Below, in pieces: positions 16,593 to 25,036 of a DNA stretch of 64,000 bases. Position numbers and translations under genes: made by a program. The notes under the pieces are model-generated. The model saw only the letters and a program-made list of their open reading frames with translations. It ran no database searches and was not told the origin of the DNA. Every line of letters starts with the position of its first letter. Positions within the stretch are counted from its first letter, which is position 1. Source of the DNA: Exiguobacterium chiriqhucha RW-2 (GTDB lineage: Bacteria; Bacillota; Bacilli; Exiguobacteriales; Exiguobacteriaceae); the NCBI RefSeq assembly GCF_000416965.1, contig NZ_ATCL01000017.1:45443-109442 (forward strand). The letters run 5' to 3'.

Positions 16593-17968
16593 TTTCGATG
16601 ATCTAACTTTAGTTTTGGATTCGAATTCGATGGCGGAAAGTGAAAATGTACAGCAACTCCGTCACTCGTATTTCCCAAGGCGACCGTCCCCTCATGAAGC
16701 GTCACAATCCGTTGAACGATGAAGAGACCGAGCCCAAACTTTCCTTGTTTTCCGCGTGAGAATTGATGGAACAAATCGAGGTTCTCATCGACCGGTGGAC
16801 CATCGTTCTCAATCGTAATCTCGACGCCTGCCCCAGTGTGAGACAGACGGATATGAATCCTCGATTCGGCGTAGCGCAAGGCGTTATCGAGCACGTTCTC
16901 GAACGCGACGCGAATCTGTTCCCCATCACCGAGCATCTCACCGGCATGCCCTTCGACCGTCCAGTCCAAGTTGCCACGCAATTTGAACCGGCTGACGAGC
17001 AGCTCTACCAATTTATCGAGATTGATTGGTTCAAGTCGCATCTCTTGGCCTTTGAAATATTCCAGCTTGGTGACGTACAACAAATCGACGACTTTCTTCT
17101 CGAGACGCGATGCCTCTTCATCAATGACTTCGGCCGACCCTTTCAAGTCTCCGGTCGGATAGATGCCGTCCCCAATCGATTGGGCGTAACCACGGATGAC
17201 CATGATTGGCGTCTTCAAGTCGTGGGAGATGTTTTGAAGCAAAGCCTGTTGGGCCACGTCCTGCTCTTGCAACTCTTGCCGCATCGCATCAATTGACCGG
17301 GCCAATTGGCCGAGCTCGTCTTCACGGGCGAGCGGGAGCACCGTCTCCCATTGACGGTTCGAGATTTTTTCGACCGCCCGTTCCATCTCGACGATCGGCT
17401 TCGTCAGCTCACGCGACATCCATAAGGCCGGAATCAACGACAGCAAGCTGATGACCCCGATTAAAATCGAGATGCGCCAGTAGAGCGTCGAGACGAGCTC
17501 ACGGCGATAGGCGTCCCACGCATAAGATGCCTGATAGATGAGCTCCCCGTCGTATTCGTTTTGACGGATGATATAGTAGACATCCTCTCCGTCAATCGTC
17601 GTCTGATATTTAGCGACCTCGCTCGTCTGTTCGATCGCCTCTTGATACATCCGGTTCGTCAGTTCGAGTGGGGCCGATCCATAAATGATTCGTCCGTTCG
17701 GTAGAAAGATGAGCTGGTTGACCGAACGGGACTCTTGTTGGCGACGGTCATATTCAATCGGATTTTGCGGGATATTTTCCAACTCGTTCGTATTACCCAG
17801 GTAATAATCGACATCTTGTAACGTCTCATACACTTGTTCATCGATGAACTGCGTGATTGAGGAACGAATCGTCAATAAAATCATCAAGGCGAGCGTCACG
17901 ATGATGAGGAGAATCAACACCCAGATTTTCCACATGAGCCGCTTCGGCTGAAGGTGATCGAGCTTCAT
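16589..17968 (-). CDS. cssS: CssS-like secretion-stress sensor histidine kinase
   Basis: 459 residues: a transmembrane helix (about 12-34), an extracytoplasmic sensor domain of about 130 residues, a second helix (about 165-185), HAMP, H-box with LQNISHDLKTPIMVIRGYAQSI near residue 245, and an ATPase with GKFGLGLFIV. The H-box region is nearly identical to B. subtilis CssS as I remember it, including the following DGIYPTGDL. CssRS senses misfolded exported protein at the membrane and induces HtrA-type proteases. Its start overlaps the stop of cssR by 4 bases. No htrA gene is present in this window. Confidence 0.88.
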   Translation of the reverse strand: MKLDHLQPKRLMWKIWVLILLIIVTLALMILLTIRSSITQFIDEQVYETLQDVDYYLGNTNELENIPQNPIEYDRRQQESRSVNQLIFLPNGRIIYGSAPLELTNRMYQEAIEQTSEVAKYQTTIDGEDVYYIIRQNEYDGELIYQASYAWDAYRRELVSTLYWRISILIGVISLLSLIPALWMSRELTKPIVEMERAVEKISNRQWETVLPLAREDELGQLARSIDAMRQELQEQDVAQQALLQNISHDLKTPIMVIRGYAQSIGDGIYPTGDLKGSAEVIDEEASRLEKKVVDLLYVTKLEYFKGQEMRLEPINLDKLVELLVSRFKLRGNLDWTVEGHAGEMLGDGEQIRVAFENVLDNALRYAESRIHIRLSHTGAGVEITIENDGPPVDENLDLFHQFSRGKQGKFGLGLFIVQRIVTLHEGTVALGNTSDGVAVHFHFPPSNSNPKLKLDHRN

Positions 17969-18627
17969 GGCTTAACGAGTCGATAACCGACGCCATAAAG
18001 CGTCTCGAGCTCCAAGCGATGCAATTTCTTCCGCAGGCGCCGCACCAAATCATCGACGACGCGGTCCGAACCGAAATAGTCATGGCCCCAGACGCCTTCG
18101 AGAATCTGTTCACGCGACAACGCCGAACCCGGGTGTTCGAGGAAGAGGAGCAATAAGTCGAACTCTTTCGACGTCAAATCGATTTCATCCTGTTCGTGTC
18201 GGATGAGACGTTTCTCGGGATAAATCGTATATTCCCCATACTCGATATGTTCGTTCGATTTTGAGCCGTACACCCGGTCAATCAACTTCTTCACCCGGAT
18301 GACAAGCTCGCGCGGCAAGAACGGTTTGGCGATGTAATCGTCAGACCCCATCTCGAGCCCGATGATTTTATCGATGTCTTCGTCACGTGCCGAAATAAAG
18401 ATCGTCGGCGTGAAGGCGTTCGTCGCCTTGATTTGTTTCAACAGTTGGAACCCATCCAAGTCTGGAAGCATGATATCGAGCACCCATAGATCCGGCTCGT
18501 CCTTGATGGCAGCTTGAGCCGAGATTCCGTCCGTGAACGACCGAACGCGATACCCTTCCTGCTCCAAATATGTGACGAGCATTTTGTTCAAATTGATTTC
18601 GTCATCCACTAAATAAATTGTGTACAT
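17965..18627 (-). CDS. cssR: CssR-like OmpR-family response regulator
   Basis: 220 residues: receiver domain with phospho-acceptor Asp in VLDIMLPDLDG and Lys in IAKPFLPREL, then a winged-helix DNA-binding domain ending GVGYRLVKP. LTSKEFDLLLLF and VWGHDYFGSDRVVDDLVRRLRKK match B. subtilis CssR. The upstream in-frame ATG is rejected; AGAGGTG lies 7-8 bases before MYTIYLVDD. Forms an operon with cssS. Confidence 0.9.
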   Translation of the reverse strand: MYTIYLVDDEINLNKMLVTYLEQEGYRVRSFTDGISAQAAIKDEPDLWVLDIMLPDLDGFQLLKQIKATNAFTPTIFISARDEDIDKIIGLEMGSDDYIAKPFLPRELVIRVKKLIDRVYGSKSNEHIEYGEYTIYPEKRLIRHEQDEIDLTSKEFDLLLLFLEHPGSALSREQILEGVWGHDYFGSDRVVDDLVRRLRKKLHRLELETLYGVGYRLVKP

Positions 18628-18741
18628 TCGAGTCACCTCTGCAACGTTTTTACATATCATATCAAACAATTATGGACAAAAGATGGGAATGGGGTCGTTT
18701 CTTGGGCGCTGAATGTGCTCGCCACACGTCAACGAATCGAC

Positions 18742-18764
18742 AAAAAAAGAAGGGTCTCCCCTTC
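18742..18764 (-). terminator. Terminator of the 30-residue peptide gene
   Basis: GAAGGG-GAGA-CCCTTC on the minus strand followed by seven T, immediately after the peptide stop codon. Confidence 0.85.
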
Positions 18765-18765
18765 C

Positions 18766-18858
18766 TTACCGTGTCGGCCGAGTGCGCATCTGTTGCGCGA
18801 GGAATACCGTGCCTCCACTCAGTAAGGCCAGTACGCCGCTAATCATTACGAGTTCCAT
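18766..18858 (-). CDS. 30-residue membrane peptide with Fur-like control
   Basis: A very short gene encoding one hydrophobic helix (MELVMISGVLALLSGGTVFL) and a polar basic tail ending RPTR. Support for its reality: AAGGTGG lies 7 bases before the ATG, a canonical terminator follows the stop at once, and its own -10 with a Fur-like palindrome lies upstream. It sits between the cssRS operon and the copper operon, whose terminator isolates it. I do not recognise the peptide. Small membrane peptides of this size often modulate a transporter or sensor, which is only an inference here. Confidence 0.65.
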   Translation of the reverse strand: MELVMISGVLALLSGGTVFLAQQMRTRPTR

Positions 18859-18878
18859 CTTGCCCCCACCTTCCCCAT

Positions 18879-18910
18879 TGATAGCGATTCTCATTATCAC
18901 CTATAATATA
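18879..18910 (-). promoter_or_regulatory. -10 element and Fur-box-like palindrome of the peptide gene
   Basis: Minus strand TATATT (18910-18905) or TATTAT, then at the expected transcription start TGATAATGAGAATCGCTATC plus A (18899-18879), matching 17 of 21 positions of the classical Fur box. The -35 is weak. Confidence 0.5.
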
Positions 18911-18935
18911 GCATGTTTTGACTCGCTTGAACATC

Positions 18936-18969
18936 ACAAAAAAGCTCCCGCCGTCAGGCGAGAGCTTTG
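18936..18969 (-). terminator. Terminator of the csoR-copA-copZ operon
   Basis: AAAGCTCCCGCC / GGCGAGAGCTTT (one mismatch) followed by six T on the minus strand. Confidence 0.85.
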
Positions 18970-18971
18970 AA

Positions 18972-19178
18972 TCATGCGTTAACGTCGTAGCCTTGTTCTT
19001 CGATGGCTTCAATCATCGCTTGTTTCGAGATTTTATCGTTATGGATGACATCGACCCGATGGTCCTGGAGCGAGACGATTGCTGATTCGACGCCGTCTAA
19101 TTCCGTCAGCGCCCCTTCGACCGCTGCTTTGCAATGGTTGCATGTCATACCTTCTACTTTTAAAGTCGTTTCATTCAT
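18972..19178 (-). CDS. copZ: CopZ copper chaperone
   Basis: 68 residues, one heavy-metal-associated domain with the Cu(I) site GMTCNHC near residues 10-16 and the ferredoxin-like beta-alpha-beta pattern. It hands Cu(I) to CopA. AGGAGG lies upstream of this ATG; an in-frame extension is rejected. The ATG overlaps the copA stop (ATGA). Last gene of the csoR-copA-copZ operon. Confidence 0.94.
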   Translation of the reverse strand: MNETTLKVEGMTCNHCKAAVEGALTELDGVESAIVSLQDHRVDVIHNDKISKQAMIEAIEEQGYDVNA

Positions 19179-21286
19179 GTTGATTTTCCTCCTTGTGTTT
19201 TCAATCGTAACGCATTCAAGACGACAGAGACCGAACTGAACGCCATCGCTGCCCCGGCAATCCAAGGGGCGAGTAGACCCGCCGCTGCGACCGGAATGCC
19301 CAGACTGTTATAGGCCAGCGCCCAGAACAGGTTTTGCCGAATGTTGCGCATCGTCAATGAACTCATTTCGATGGCGCGGTTCACGCCCTCGATGTCTTGT
19401 CCCATCACTGTGACGTCAGCCGCTTCTAACGCGACATCCGTCCCGCTTCCGAACGCGATGCCGACATCCGCGACGGCGAGAGCCGGCGCATCATTCATGC
19501 CGTCCCCGACCATGGCGACACGTCCTTGGCGCTTCAACGCTTCGACGTGATCCGCTTTCTCGACCGGTAGCACCTCGGCGATGACGTTCGTTTCGGGAAT
19601 CCCGAGTTGACGGGCGATATCGAATGCGACTTCTTTGCGGTCACCGGTCAAGACGTACACTTGTCTCGTCAAGGCTAGATGTTGCACGACGGCACGGCTC
19701 CGCTCTTTCAATTGATCTTGTAGACCGAACGCCGCGACGATTCCAGACTCGTCGGCCACATAGACAGGCGTCATCGCCTGCATGTCCCATTCCGGTAAGG
19801 CGAATCCGGCTTCTTGCATCATGCGGACCGAACCGATACGTAGAGGTTTCCCATCCACGACCGCTTTCAATCCTCGACCGGCCAACTCTTCGACACGTTC
19901 GACCTGGCCGCTTCCTTCACCACGACCGATTGCCTCGGCGAGCGGATGTGTCGACTGGCGTTCGGCCATGATGGCCAACTTCAAGAACGCCGCGTCTCCG
20001 AACGTCGCCACCACTTCCGGCGTCCCTTTTGTGAGTGTCCCCGTCTTATCGAAGACAACGATGTCGACACCGTTCAACGATTCGAGTTGGCCACCACCTT
20101 TAAATAAGACGCCTTGTTCGGCGGCACGGCCTGTCCCGACCATAATCGATGTCGGGGTCGCCAAACCGAGCGCACACGGACAGGCGATGACGAGGACGGC
20201 GATCGAGGCCCGAATTGCCATATCTAAATCGTTGAACCCGAGTGTCCACACCGCGAACGTCAAGGCGCTGATGGCGACGACGATTGGGACGAACACACCC
20301 GAAATCCGGTCGGCCTGCCGTTGAATCGGCGCCTTGTCCGTTTGGGCCTGTTCGACGACGCGGACAATTTGAGCGAGCATCGTCTCGCTACCGACACGTT
20401 CGGCAACCATCAACACCCGATGTGAACGGTTAATCGTTCCGCCGACGACGTCAGCTCCGACAGTTTTCTCGGATGGGATTGACTCCCCGGTCAGCATCGA
20501 CTCATCGATGACCGTCTCTCCTTCGACGATTTTCCCATCGACCGGCACTTTCTCACCTGGACGAACGACGATGACGTCACCGGATTTGACCAAATCGATC
20601 GCGACCGAGCGTTCGACACCATCGACGAGTAAAATCGCCTCTTTTGCCTGTAACGACAGGAGCGATTTGAGCGCGTCCGTCGTTTTCTCTTTCGCTCGGG
20701 CCTCTAACCATTTCCCGAGCAATACGAGCGTGATTAGGACGGCACTCGTCTCAAAATAAAGTGACGGATGCATCGGATGGGCGAGCATCTCGAAGACGGA
20801 GTAAAAATAAGCCGCCGACGTCCCGGTCGCCACGAGCACGTCCATATTGGCCGCGCCGCTCTTCAAACTCTTATAAGCACCTTTATAAAACTGGGCCCCA
20901 ATCCAAAACTGGACCGGCGTGGCGAGCGCGAATTGCCACCACGGGCTCATCAGCCAATCGGCCTGGAACGTCACACCTGGGATGTGCGTAATCATGACGA
21001 GCAGAAGCGGTGCCGACAACAGCGCCGAGATGAGCACTTTTCGCTCGAGCGGGCGCAGGTCGTGTTTTGGCGTCAGTTCCGCCTTTCGTTCTGCGCCATA
21101 ACCGATTTTTTCGATGCGGGCGATCAGTTCGTCTTCGGTGATGCCGTCGTCGACGCGAATCGTCGCCGTCTCGAGCGGCAAGTTGACGGTCGCTTCGACA
21201 CCGTCCATTTTATTTAACACTTTCTCGATGCGGGCCGAGCATGCGGCACATGTCATCCCTTGAATCGACAGTTCGACGGTTTTCAT
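19175..21286 (-). CDS. copA: CopA, Cu(I)-exporting P-type ATPase
   Basis: 703 residues, P1B-1 type. One N-terminal metal-binding domain (GMTCAAC, Cys13 and Cys16) instead of the two in B. subtilis CopA, which explains the shorter length. Membrane metal site CPC in IACPCALG near residue 369, phosphorylation motif DKTGT near residue 410, STHPLAEAI of the nucleotide domain, and [10 protein letters not shown] at the hinge. Exports Cu(I) from the cytoplasm. AAGGAGG precedes the ATG, and csoR ends 12 bases upstream. Confidence 0.95.
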   Translation of the reverse strand: MKTVELSIQGMTCAACSARIEKVLNKMDGVEATVNLPLETATIRVDDGITEDELIARIEKIGYGAERKAELTPKHDLRPLERKVLISALLSAPLLLVMITHIPGVTFQADWLMSPWWQFALATPVQFWIGAQFYKGAYKSLKSGAANMDVLVATGTSAAYFYSVFEMLAHPMHPSLYFETSAVLITLVLLGKWLEARAKEKTTDALKSLLSLQAKEAILLVDGVERSVAIDLVKSGDVIVVRPGEKVPVDGKIVEGETVIDESMLTGESIPSEKTVGADVVGGTINRSHRVLMVAERVGSETMLAQIVRVVEQAQTDKAPIQRQADRISGVFVPIVVAISALTFAVWTLGFNDLDMAIRASIAVLVIACPCALGLATPTSIMVGTGRAAEQGVLFKGGGQLESLNGVDIVVFDKTGTLTKGTPEVVATFGDAAFLKLAIMAERQSTHPLAEAIGRGEGSGQVERVEELAGRGLKAVVDGKPLRIGSVRMMQEAGFALPEWDMQAMTPVYVADESGIVAAFGLQDQLKERSRAVVQHLALTRQVYVLTGDRKEVAFDIARQLGIPETNVIAEVLPVEKADHVEALKRQGRVAMVGDGMNDAPALAVADVGIAFGSGTDVALEAADVTVMGQDIEGVNRAIEMSSLTMRNIRQNLFWALAYNSLGIPVAAAGLLAPWIAGAAMAFSSVSVVLNALRLKTQGGKST

Positions 21287-21298
21287 CGGAACACCTCC

Positions 21299-21601
21299 TT
21301 ACTTCTTGATGCGGCTGACGATTGTCATCAATTCGTCAATGTACGGGTCCATGTCTTCCGTTTCACTCGCATGGACTAAACATTTACGCATGTGACGTTC
21401 GAGCAGTTGCATCTCGACTTGTTTGAGTGCCGCTTGAATAGCTGACGTCTGGGTCAAAATATCGACGCAGTAGCGGTCGCTCTCGACCATCTTTTGAATC
21501 CCACGTACTTGTCCTTCGATCCGGCGCAGCCGTTTGCTGAGCGCTTCACGTTCTGCGTCTTCACGCGGAACGATTGGTTGGTCATGCATGAATTCTTCCA
21601 T
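21299..21601 (-). CDS. csoR: CsoR copper-sensing repressor
   Basis: 100 residues, all-helical CsoR/RcnR family. The Cu(I) ligands Cys45, His70 and Cys74 are all present (YCVDIL and ERHMRKC), which points to copper rather than nickel. RLRRIEGQVRGI is the family signature. A GTG three codons upstream would also be in frame, but GAGG lies 8 bases before this ATG. It is the first gene of the operon and should repress it in the absence of Cu(I). Confidence 0.94.
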   Translation of the reverse strand: MEEFMHDQPIVPREDAEREALSKRLRRIEGQVRGIQKMVESDRYCVDILTQTSAIQAALKQVEMQLLERHMRKCLVHASETEDMDPYIDELMTIVSRIKK

Positions 21602-21619
21602 GTTTATCACCTCACCACC

Positions 21620-21648
21620 AATATACCCCTACCCGGTAACGGTGTCAA
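21620..21648 (-). promoter_or_regulatory. csoR operon promoter with CsoR-type operator in the spacer
   Basis: Minus strand TTGACA (21648-21643), a 17-base spacer, TATATT (21625-21620): near-consensus sigma-A. The spacer and -10 contain GTTACCGGGTAGGGGTATA, a G-tract pseudo-palindrome of the CsoR operator kind, so bound repressor would cover the RNA polymerase site. Confidence 0.75.
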
Positions 21649-21658
21649 ATCTTTTGAA

Positions 21659-21689
21659 CAAAAAAGGACGACTGATTTCGTCGTCCTTC
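21659..21689 (-). terminator. Terminator after lcfB
   Basis: AAGGACGAC / GTCGTCCTT hairpin with a T6 run on the minus strand. Confidence 0.85.
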
Positions 21690-21696
21690 TCTCCCG

Positions 21697-23244
21697 TCAA
21701 TTACGTTGGAATTGCTCGCTCTTCAAGACGGTCCGTAAAATCTTCCCGGTCGTGTTCCGCGGTAGCTCCTCGATGATCTCGATGTGCGTCGGCTGTTTGT
21801 ACTTCGCCAGTTTCGTCGCCGCGAACGCTCGAATCTCGTCGAGCGTCACCTGTTCGTCTCGCGTGACGATGAACGCTTTGACCGCTTCCCCTTGTTCGGC
21901 ATCCGGTACCCCGATGACGGCTGCTTCGACGATGCCCGGATGTTGATAGAGCACTTCTTCGACTTCGCGCGGATAGACGTTATAGCCACCGACGATAACC
22001 ATGTCCTTCTTCCGGTCGACGATATAAAAGTAACCGTCTTTGTCACGTTTCGCCAAGTCGCCCGTATAGAGCCACCCGTCGCGAAGCGTCATCGACGTCT
22101 CTTCCGGTAATTTATAATAGCCTTTCATCACGTTCGGTCCACGGACGATCAGTTCACCGACCTCGTCGACCCCGACCTCTTCACCTAGTTCGTCGACGAC
22201 CTTGTTCTCGACGTGGACAATTGACGGACCGATCGATCCGGCTTTCCGTTCGCCGTGGAGCGGATTGAAACACGTGACCGGTGACGCCTCGGACAGACCG
22301 TATCCTTCAAGAATCTTACACTCGAACTTTTGCTCGAACGATTCGAGCAACTGTACTGGCAGACTCGCTCCACCGGATACGAAGACGCGGACGTGCTTGA
22401 GCGCCGAGGCGTATGCTGGAACTTTCATCGCCGTCTGCAACAGGAAGTTGTACATCGTCGGGACACCGGCAAAAATGCTGACGCGATGTTTTGGGACGAG
22501 GTCGAACACGTCCTGCGGTGAGAATTTTGGCAAGATGACAATCGTCGCCCCGCGCAAGAGCGGTGCGTTGACGATGACCGTCAAACAGAAGACGTGGAAC
22601 ATCGGCAAGGCGGCGAGCGCTTTGTCTTCCGGCGTGATCTCCAAATACTCCCCGATCGAATGGGCGTTCGAGAACAAGTTGAGATGTGTCAACAAGGCGC
22701 CTTTCGGTTTCCCGGTCGTCCCGCTCGTATACAGGATGACAGCGACCTCGTCCTCATCGACTTCGACCACTTCAACTTTCGTCGTCGCGAACGCCTCGCT
22801 GAACGGTAAGAACTCGATGTCTCCATCCCGCTTCAACGCCGGTACGTCTGCATACGTGACCGAGATGACGAGTCGGAGTTGCGGTAAGTTCGTGAGTGCG
22901 GCTTCCGCTTGCACGACGAGCGTCGACAACGCGACAATCGCTTTCACGTCGCCATCGAGCAAGATGTAGGCCATCTCGTCCGGTGTGTATGTAGGGTTGA
23001 TCGGAATGACGACCCCACCTCGGGCGAGCACCGCGAAATACGAAATCAAGAACGCGGGGCTGTTGCCGAGGACGAGCGCGACGTGGTCGCCTTGACCGAT
23101 GCCTTTTTGCTCGAGCGTCGCCGCCATCGCCTCGACTTGTCCATAGAACTGTCCGTAGCTGACCGTGTCTTCCCCAAACACGTAGGCCGCCTTATTCGGA
23201 TGCGCGGCCACAACGCCTTGTAGTGCCGTGACTAAGTTTGCCAT
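21697..23244 (-). CDS. lcfB: Long-chain fatty acyl-CoA ligase (LcfB-like)
   Basis: 515 residues, ANL superfamily. The AMP-binding loop YTSGTTGKPKG lies near residue 170; YTGDLAKRDKDGYFYIVDR and VGGYNVYPREVEE mark the adenylation core, and the catalytic Lys lies in TGKILRTVL near the C-terminus. It activates fatty acids to acyl-CoA for beta-oxidation. Length and sequence style match B. subtilis YhfL/LcfB, and lplJ and yhfL are also neighbours there. A FadR-like operator lies upstream. Substrate range is inferred from the family. Confidence 0.85.
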   Translation of the reverse strand: MANLVTALQGVVAAHPNKAAYVFGEDTVSYGQFYGQVEAMAATLEQKGIGQGDHVALVLGNSPAFLISYFAVLARGGVVIPINPTYTPDEMAYILLDGDVKAIVALSTLVVQAEAALTNLPQLRLVISVTYADVPALKRDGDIEFLPFSEAFATTKVEVVEVDEDEVAVILYTSGTTGKPKGALLTHLNLFSNAHSIGEYLEITPEDKALAALPMFHVFCLTVIVNAPLLRGATIVILPKFSPQDVFDLVPKHRVSIFAGVPTMYNFLLQTAMKVPAYASALKHVRVFVSGGASLPVQLLESFEQKFECKILEGYGLSEASPVTCFNPLHGERKAGSIGPSIVHVENKVVDELGEEVGVDEVGELIVRGPNVMKGYYKLPEETSMTLRDGWLYTGDLAKRDKDGYFYIVDRKKDMVIVGGYNVYPREVEEVLYQHPGIVEAAVIGVPDAEQGEAVKAFIVTRDEQVTLDEIRAFAATKLAKYKQPTHIEIIEELPRNTTGKILRTVLKSEQFQRN

Positions 23245-23263
23245 GATAATCCCCCTTTGAAAA

Positions 23264-23281
23264 TGAATGACTATTCACTTT
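23264..23281. promoter_or_regulatory. FadR-like operator upstream of lcfB
   Basis: TGAATGACTATTCACTTT matches about 15 of 18 positions of the Bacillus FadR (YsiA) box TGAATGAnTAnTCATTCA. It lies 20 bases before the lcfB start. Confidence 0.55.
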
Positions 23282-23289
23282 TGAGCCGT

Positions 23290-23320
23290 AAAAAAGAGCA
23301 CGGCAGCCGCGCTCTTTTTC
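23290..23320 (-). terminator. Terminator after the PTS IIA-like gene
   Basis: AAAAAGAGC / GCTCTTTTT with an inner CGG/CCG pairing. It lies between the IIA-like stop and the lcfB operator. Confidence 0.8.
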
Positions 23321-23347
23321 AGTTATCTTCATTGTACATGAAACGCC

Positions 23348-23821
23348 TCAATAAGAAAACGCTTTCAAGTCCATCGTCTGCAAATGATACAATCCGGTCC
23401 GGCTCTGTACGTGCACGAGCGCCTGTAACGTCTCATCGTCCATGAGCAAGTCGTCCATCAACTTATGGAGCGCCGACTGTTTCGCTTCCGTCGTCGCCGT
23501 GATGAAGAAAATCGCTTCGGCCCGAATACTCTCTCCCGCAATCGTCTGCATCACAAACGGTTGATTGAGATGCAACAAGGTGATGCCGTCTTGTTTTGAG
23601 ACGTGAATCGGTACATCGACGACAGCGACCGGTACGGCGACATCGGTAACGCCCGACGGGATCGTCCGCTCTTGCTCCGTCACGACGCGCGTGAACGTGT
23701 CATTGACGATACCTCGACCTTCGAGTTCAAGGCCAATCGCTTGGACGGCGAGATCAAATGTCGGTTGCTCCGTCACCCACATCAAATTCGTGTCCATCCA
23801 TTCAGTGATAAATCGATACAT
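23348..23821 (-). CDS. PTS IIA (fructose/galactitol type)-like protein lacking the phospho-His
   Basis: 157 residues that follow the EIIA type 2 fold: TFDLAVQAIGLELEGRGIV at the start, TIPSGVTDVAVPV, then GITLLHLNQPF and a C-terminal helix with LHKLMDDLLMDDETLQAL. In active EIIA proteins the phosphorylated His follows the Pro (xxIPH); here it is VAVPVAV, so the His is Val. No IIB or IIC gene is nearby, so it is unlikely to pass phosphate to a permease and may be a regulatory relic or sensor. GGAGG lies 7 bases before the ATG. A cre site overlaps its promoter. Confidence 0.72.
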   Translation of the reverse strand: MYRFITEWMDTNLMWVTEQPTFDLAVQAIGLELEGRGIVNDTFTRVVTEQERTIPSGVTDVAVPVAVVDVPIHVSKQDGITLLHLNQPFVMQTIAGESIRAEAIFFITATTEAKQSALHKLMDDLLMDDETLQALVHVQSRTGLYHLQTMDLKAFSY

Positions 23822-23853
23822 ATCGTTTCCTCCCATTGGTTGACTCCATCTCA

Positions 23854-23867
23854 CGAAAGCGCTTGCA
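23854..23867 (-). promoter_or_regulatory. cre (CcpA) site at the PTS IIA-like gene
   Basis: Minus strand TGCAAGCGCTTTCG differs from TGNAANCGNNNNCA only in the last base. It lies just past a TATCAT -10 (with TTGCGT 17 bases upstream), a repressing position. Confidence 0.65.
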
Positions 23868-23931
23868 CTGATTATGATACGCCTCGCCGGAACGACACGC
23901 AACGGTCCAGACAACCTGTCACGAAAACGCC

Positions 23932-23965
23932 AAAAAGAAGGACCTCTGTAGGGAGGCCCTTCTGC
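23932..23965 (-). terminator. Terminator after lplJ
   Basis: GAAGGGCCTCC / GGTCCTTC type hairpin with short mismatch, then five T on the minus strand. Confidence 0.8.
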
Positions 23966-23978
23966 ATGAAAACCCGCT

Positions 23979-24968
23979 TCAGCTAATGAGATCGACGAGT
24001 TCTTCGAGCTCGACGTTGCCGAAGTAATGTTTGACGTCAAGCTGTGACAATTGTTCCCGAATCGCGCCGCGTTCGAACCGCGTTCCGACGAGGGCTTGTT
24101 CGACGTCATGGATATCCCCGACACCGAAGAAGTCCCCATAGATTTTCGCTTCCGTGATTGTACCCTTGTTAACGTTCAAGCGGACGTCAATCGTACCAAT
24201 CGGGAATCGACGTTTCGACTCGACATCAAACTTCGGCGATTTCCCGAAGTTCCAGTCCCAGTTCGCATAGCGCTCTTTCGAGATATCCTGAACAATTTCC
24301 CAGTCCTCATCGCGAAGCACGTAACGTTCTGGTTCCTGTCCGTCATAAATCGAATGGAGCAGCGCCTCGACAAAGTGCTCCATCGCCATCTCTTCTTCTA
24401 AGAACTCCGTGATGTTGGCGACACGGCTACGGACCGACTTGATGCCTTTTGAACGCATCTTCTCTTCCGAGACGTTGAGCGAGTTGACGACTTCCTCGAT
24501 GTTCGAGTTGAACATGAGTGTTCCGTGGCTGAACATACGGCCGCGCGTCGTGAACTGAGCGTTACCGCTGATTTTCCGTTCGCCGACTTGGATATCGTTA
24601 CGTCCCGTCAACTCCGCCTCGACGCCGAGCTGCTTCAAGGCGTCGACAATCGGTTGCGTGAACTTCTTATAGTTGTTGAACGAGTTGCCGTCATCTTTTG
24701 TGATGAAGCTGAAGTTCAAGTTGCCCTCATCATGATAGACAGCACCGCCGCCCGACAAACGACGGACGACGTCGATGCCGTTCTCTTCGATATACTTCAA
24801 GTTAACTTCTTCTGATGTGTTCTGGTTCTTGCCGATGATGATCGACGGGCCGTTAATATAGAACAAGAAATAATCCTCATGCTCGACGTTCAAATGTTTG
24901 AGGATATACTCCTCGACCGCCAAGTTGAGTTTCGGGTCCCGGATATCCGGGTTGAAAATAAATTTCAC
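23979..24968 (-). CDS. lplJ: Lipoate-protein ligase LplJ
   Basis: 329 residues. It adenylates free lipoate and attaches it to E2 or GcvH proteins. The BPL/LPL catalytic domain has the lipoyl-AMP loop RRLSGGGAVYHDEGNLNFSF (about 70-89), followed by the LPL accessory domain in the C-terminal third. The start codon is GTG with AGGAGG at 8 bases. It has its own promoter between the HAD gene and itself. Matches B. subtilis YhfJ/LplJ in length and neighbourhood. Confidence 0.93.
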   Translation of the reverse strand: MKFIFNPDIRDPKLNLAVEEYILKHLNVEHEDYFLFYINGPSIIIGKNQNTSEEVNLKYIEENGIDVVRRLSGGGAVYHDEGNLNFSFITKDDGNSFNNYKKFTQPIVDALKQLGVEAELTGRNDIQVGERKISGNAQFTTRGRMFSHGTLMFNSNIEEVVNSLNVSEEKMRSKGIKSVRSRVANITEFLEEEMAMEHFVEALLHSIYDGQEPERYVLRDEDWEIVQDISKERYANWDWNFGKSPKFDVESKRRFPIGTIDVRLNVNKGTITEAKIYGDFFGVGDIHDVEQALVGTRFERGAIREQLSQLDVKHYFGNVELEELVDLIS

Positions 24969-25001
24969 AGTAGGTTCCTCCTAAGGATAATCGTTAATTG
25001 T

Positions 25002-25031
25002 ATTATACGAGACGGCGGCCCGGCGCTACAA
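25002..25031 (-). promoter_or_regulatory. lplJ promoter
   Basis: Minus strand TTGTAG (25031-25026), 18-base spacer, TATAAT (25007-25002), 34 bases upstream of the GTG start. Confidence 0.65.
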
Positions 25032-25036
25032 CTTGT

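Noticed and set aside
23352..23366. cre-like match TTGAAAGCGTTTTCT
   Set aside because: It lies in the last codons of the PTS IIA-like gene, far from any promoter, and is likely due to codon choice.
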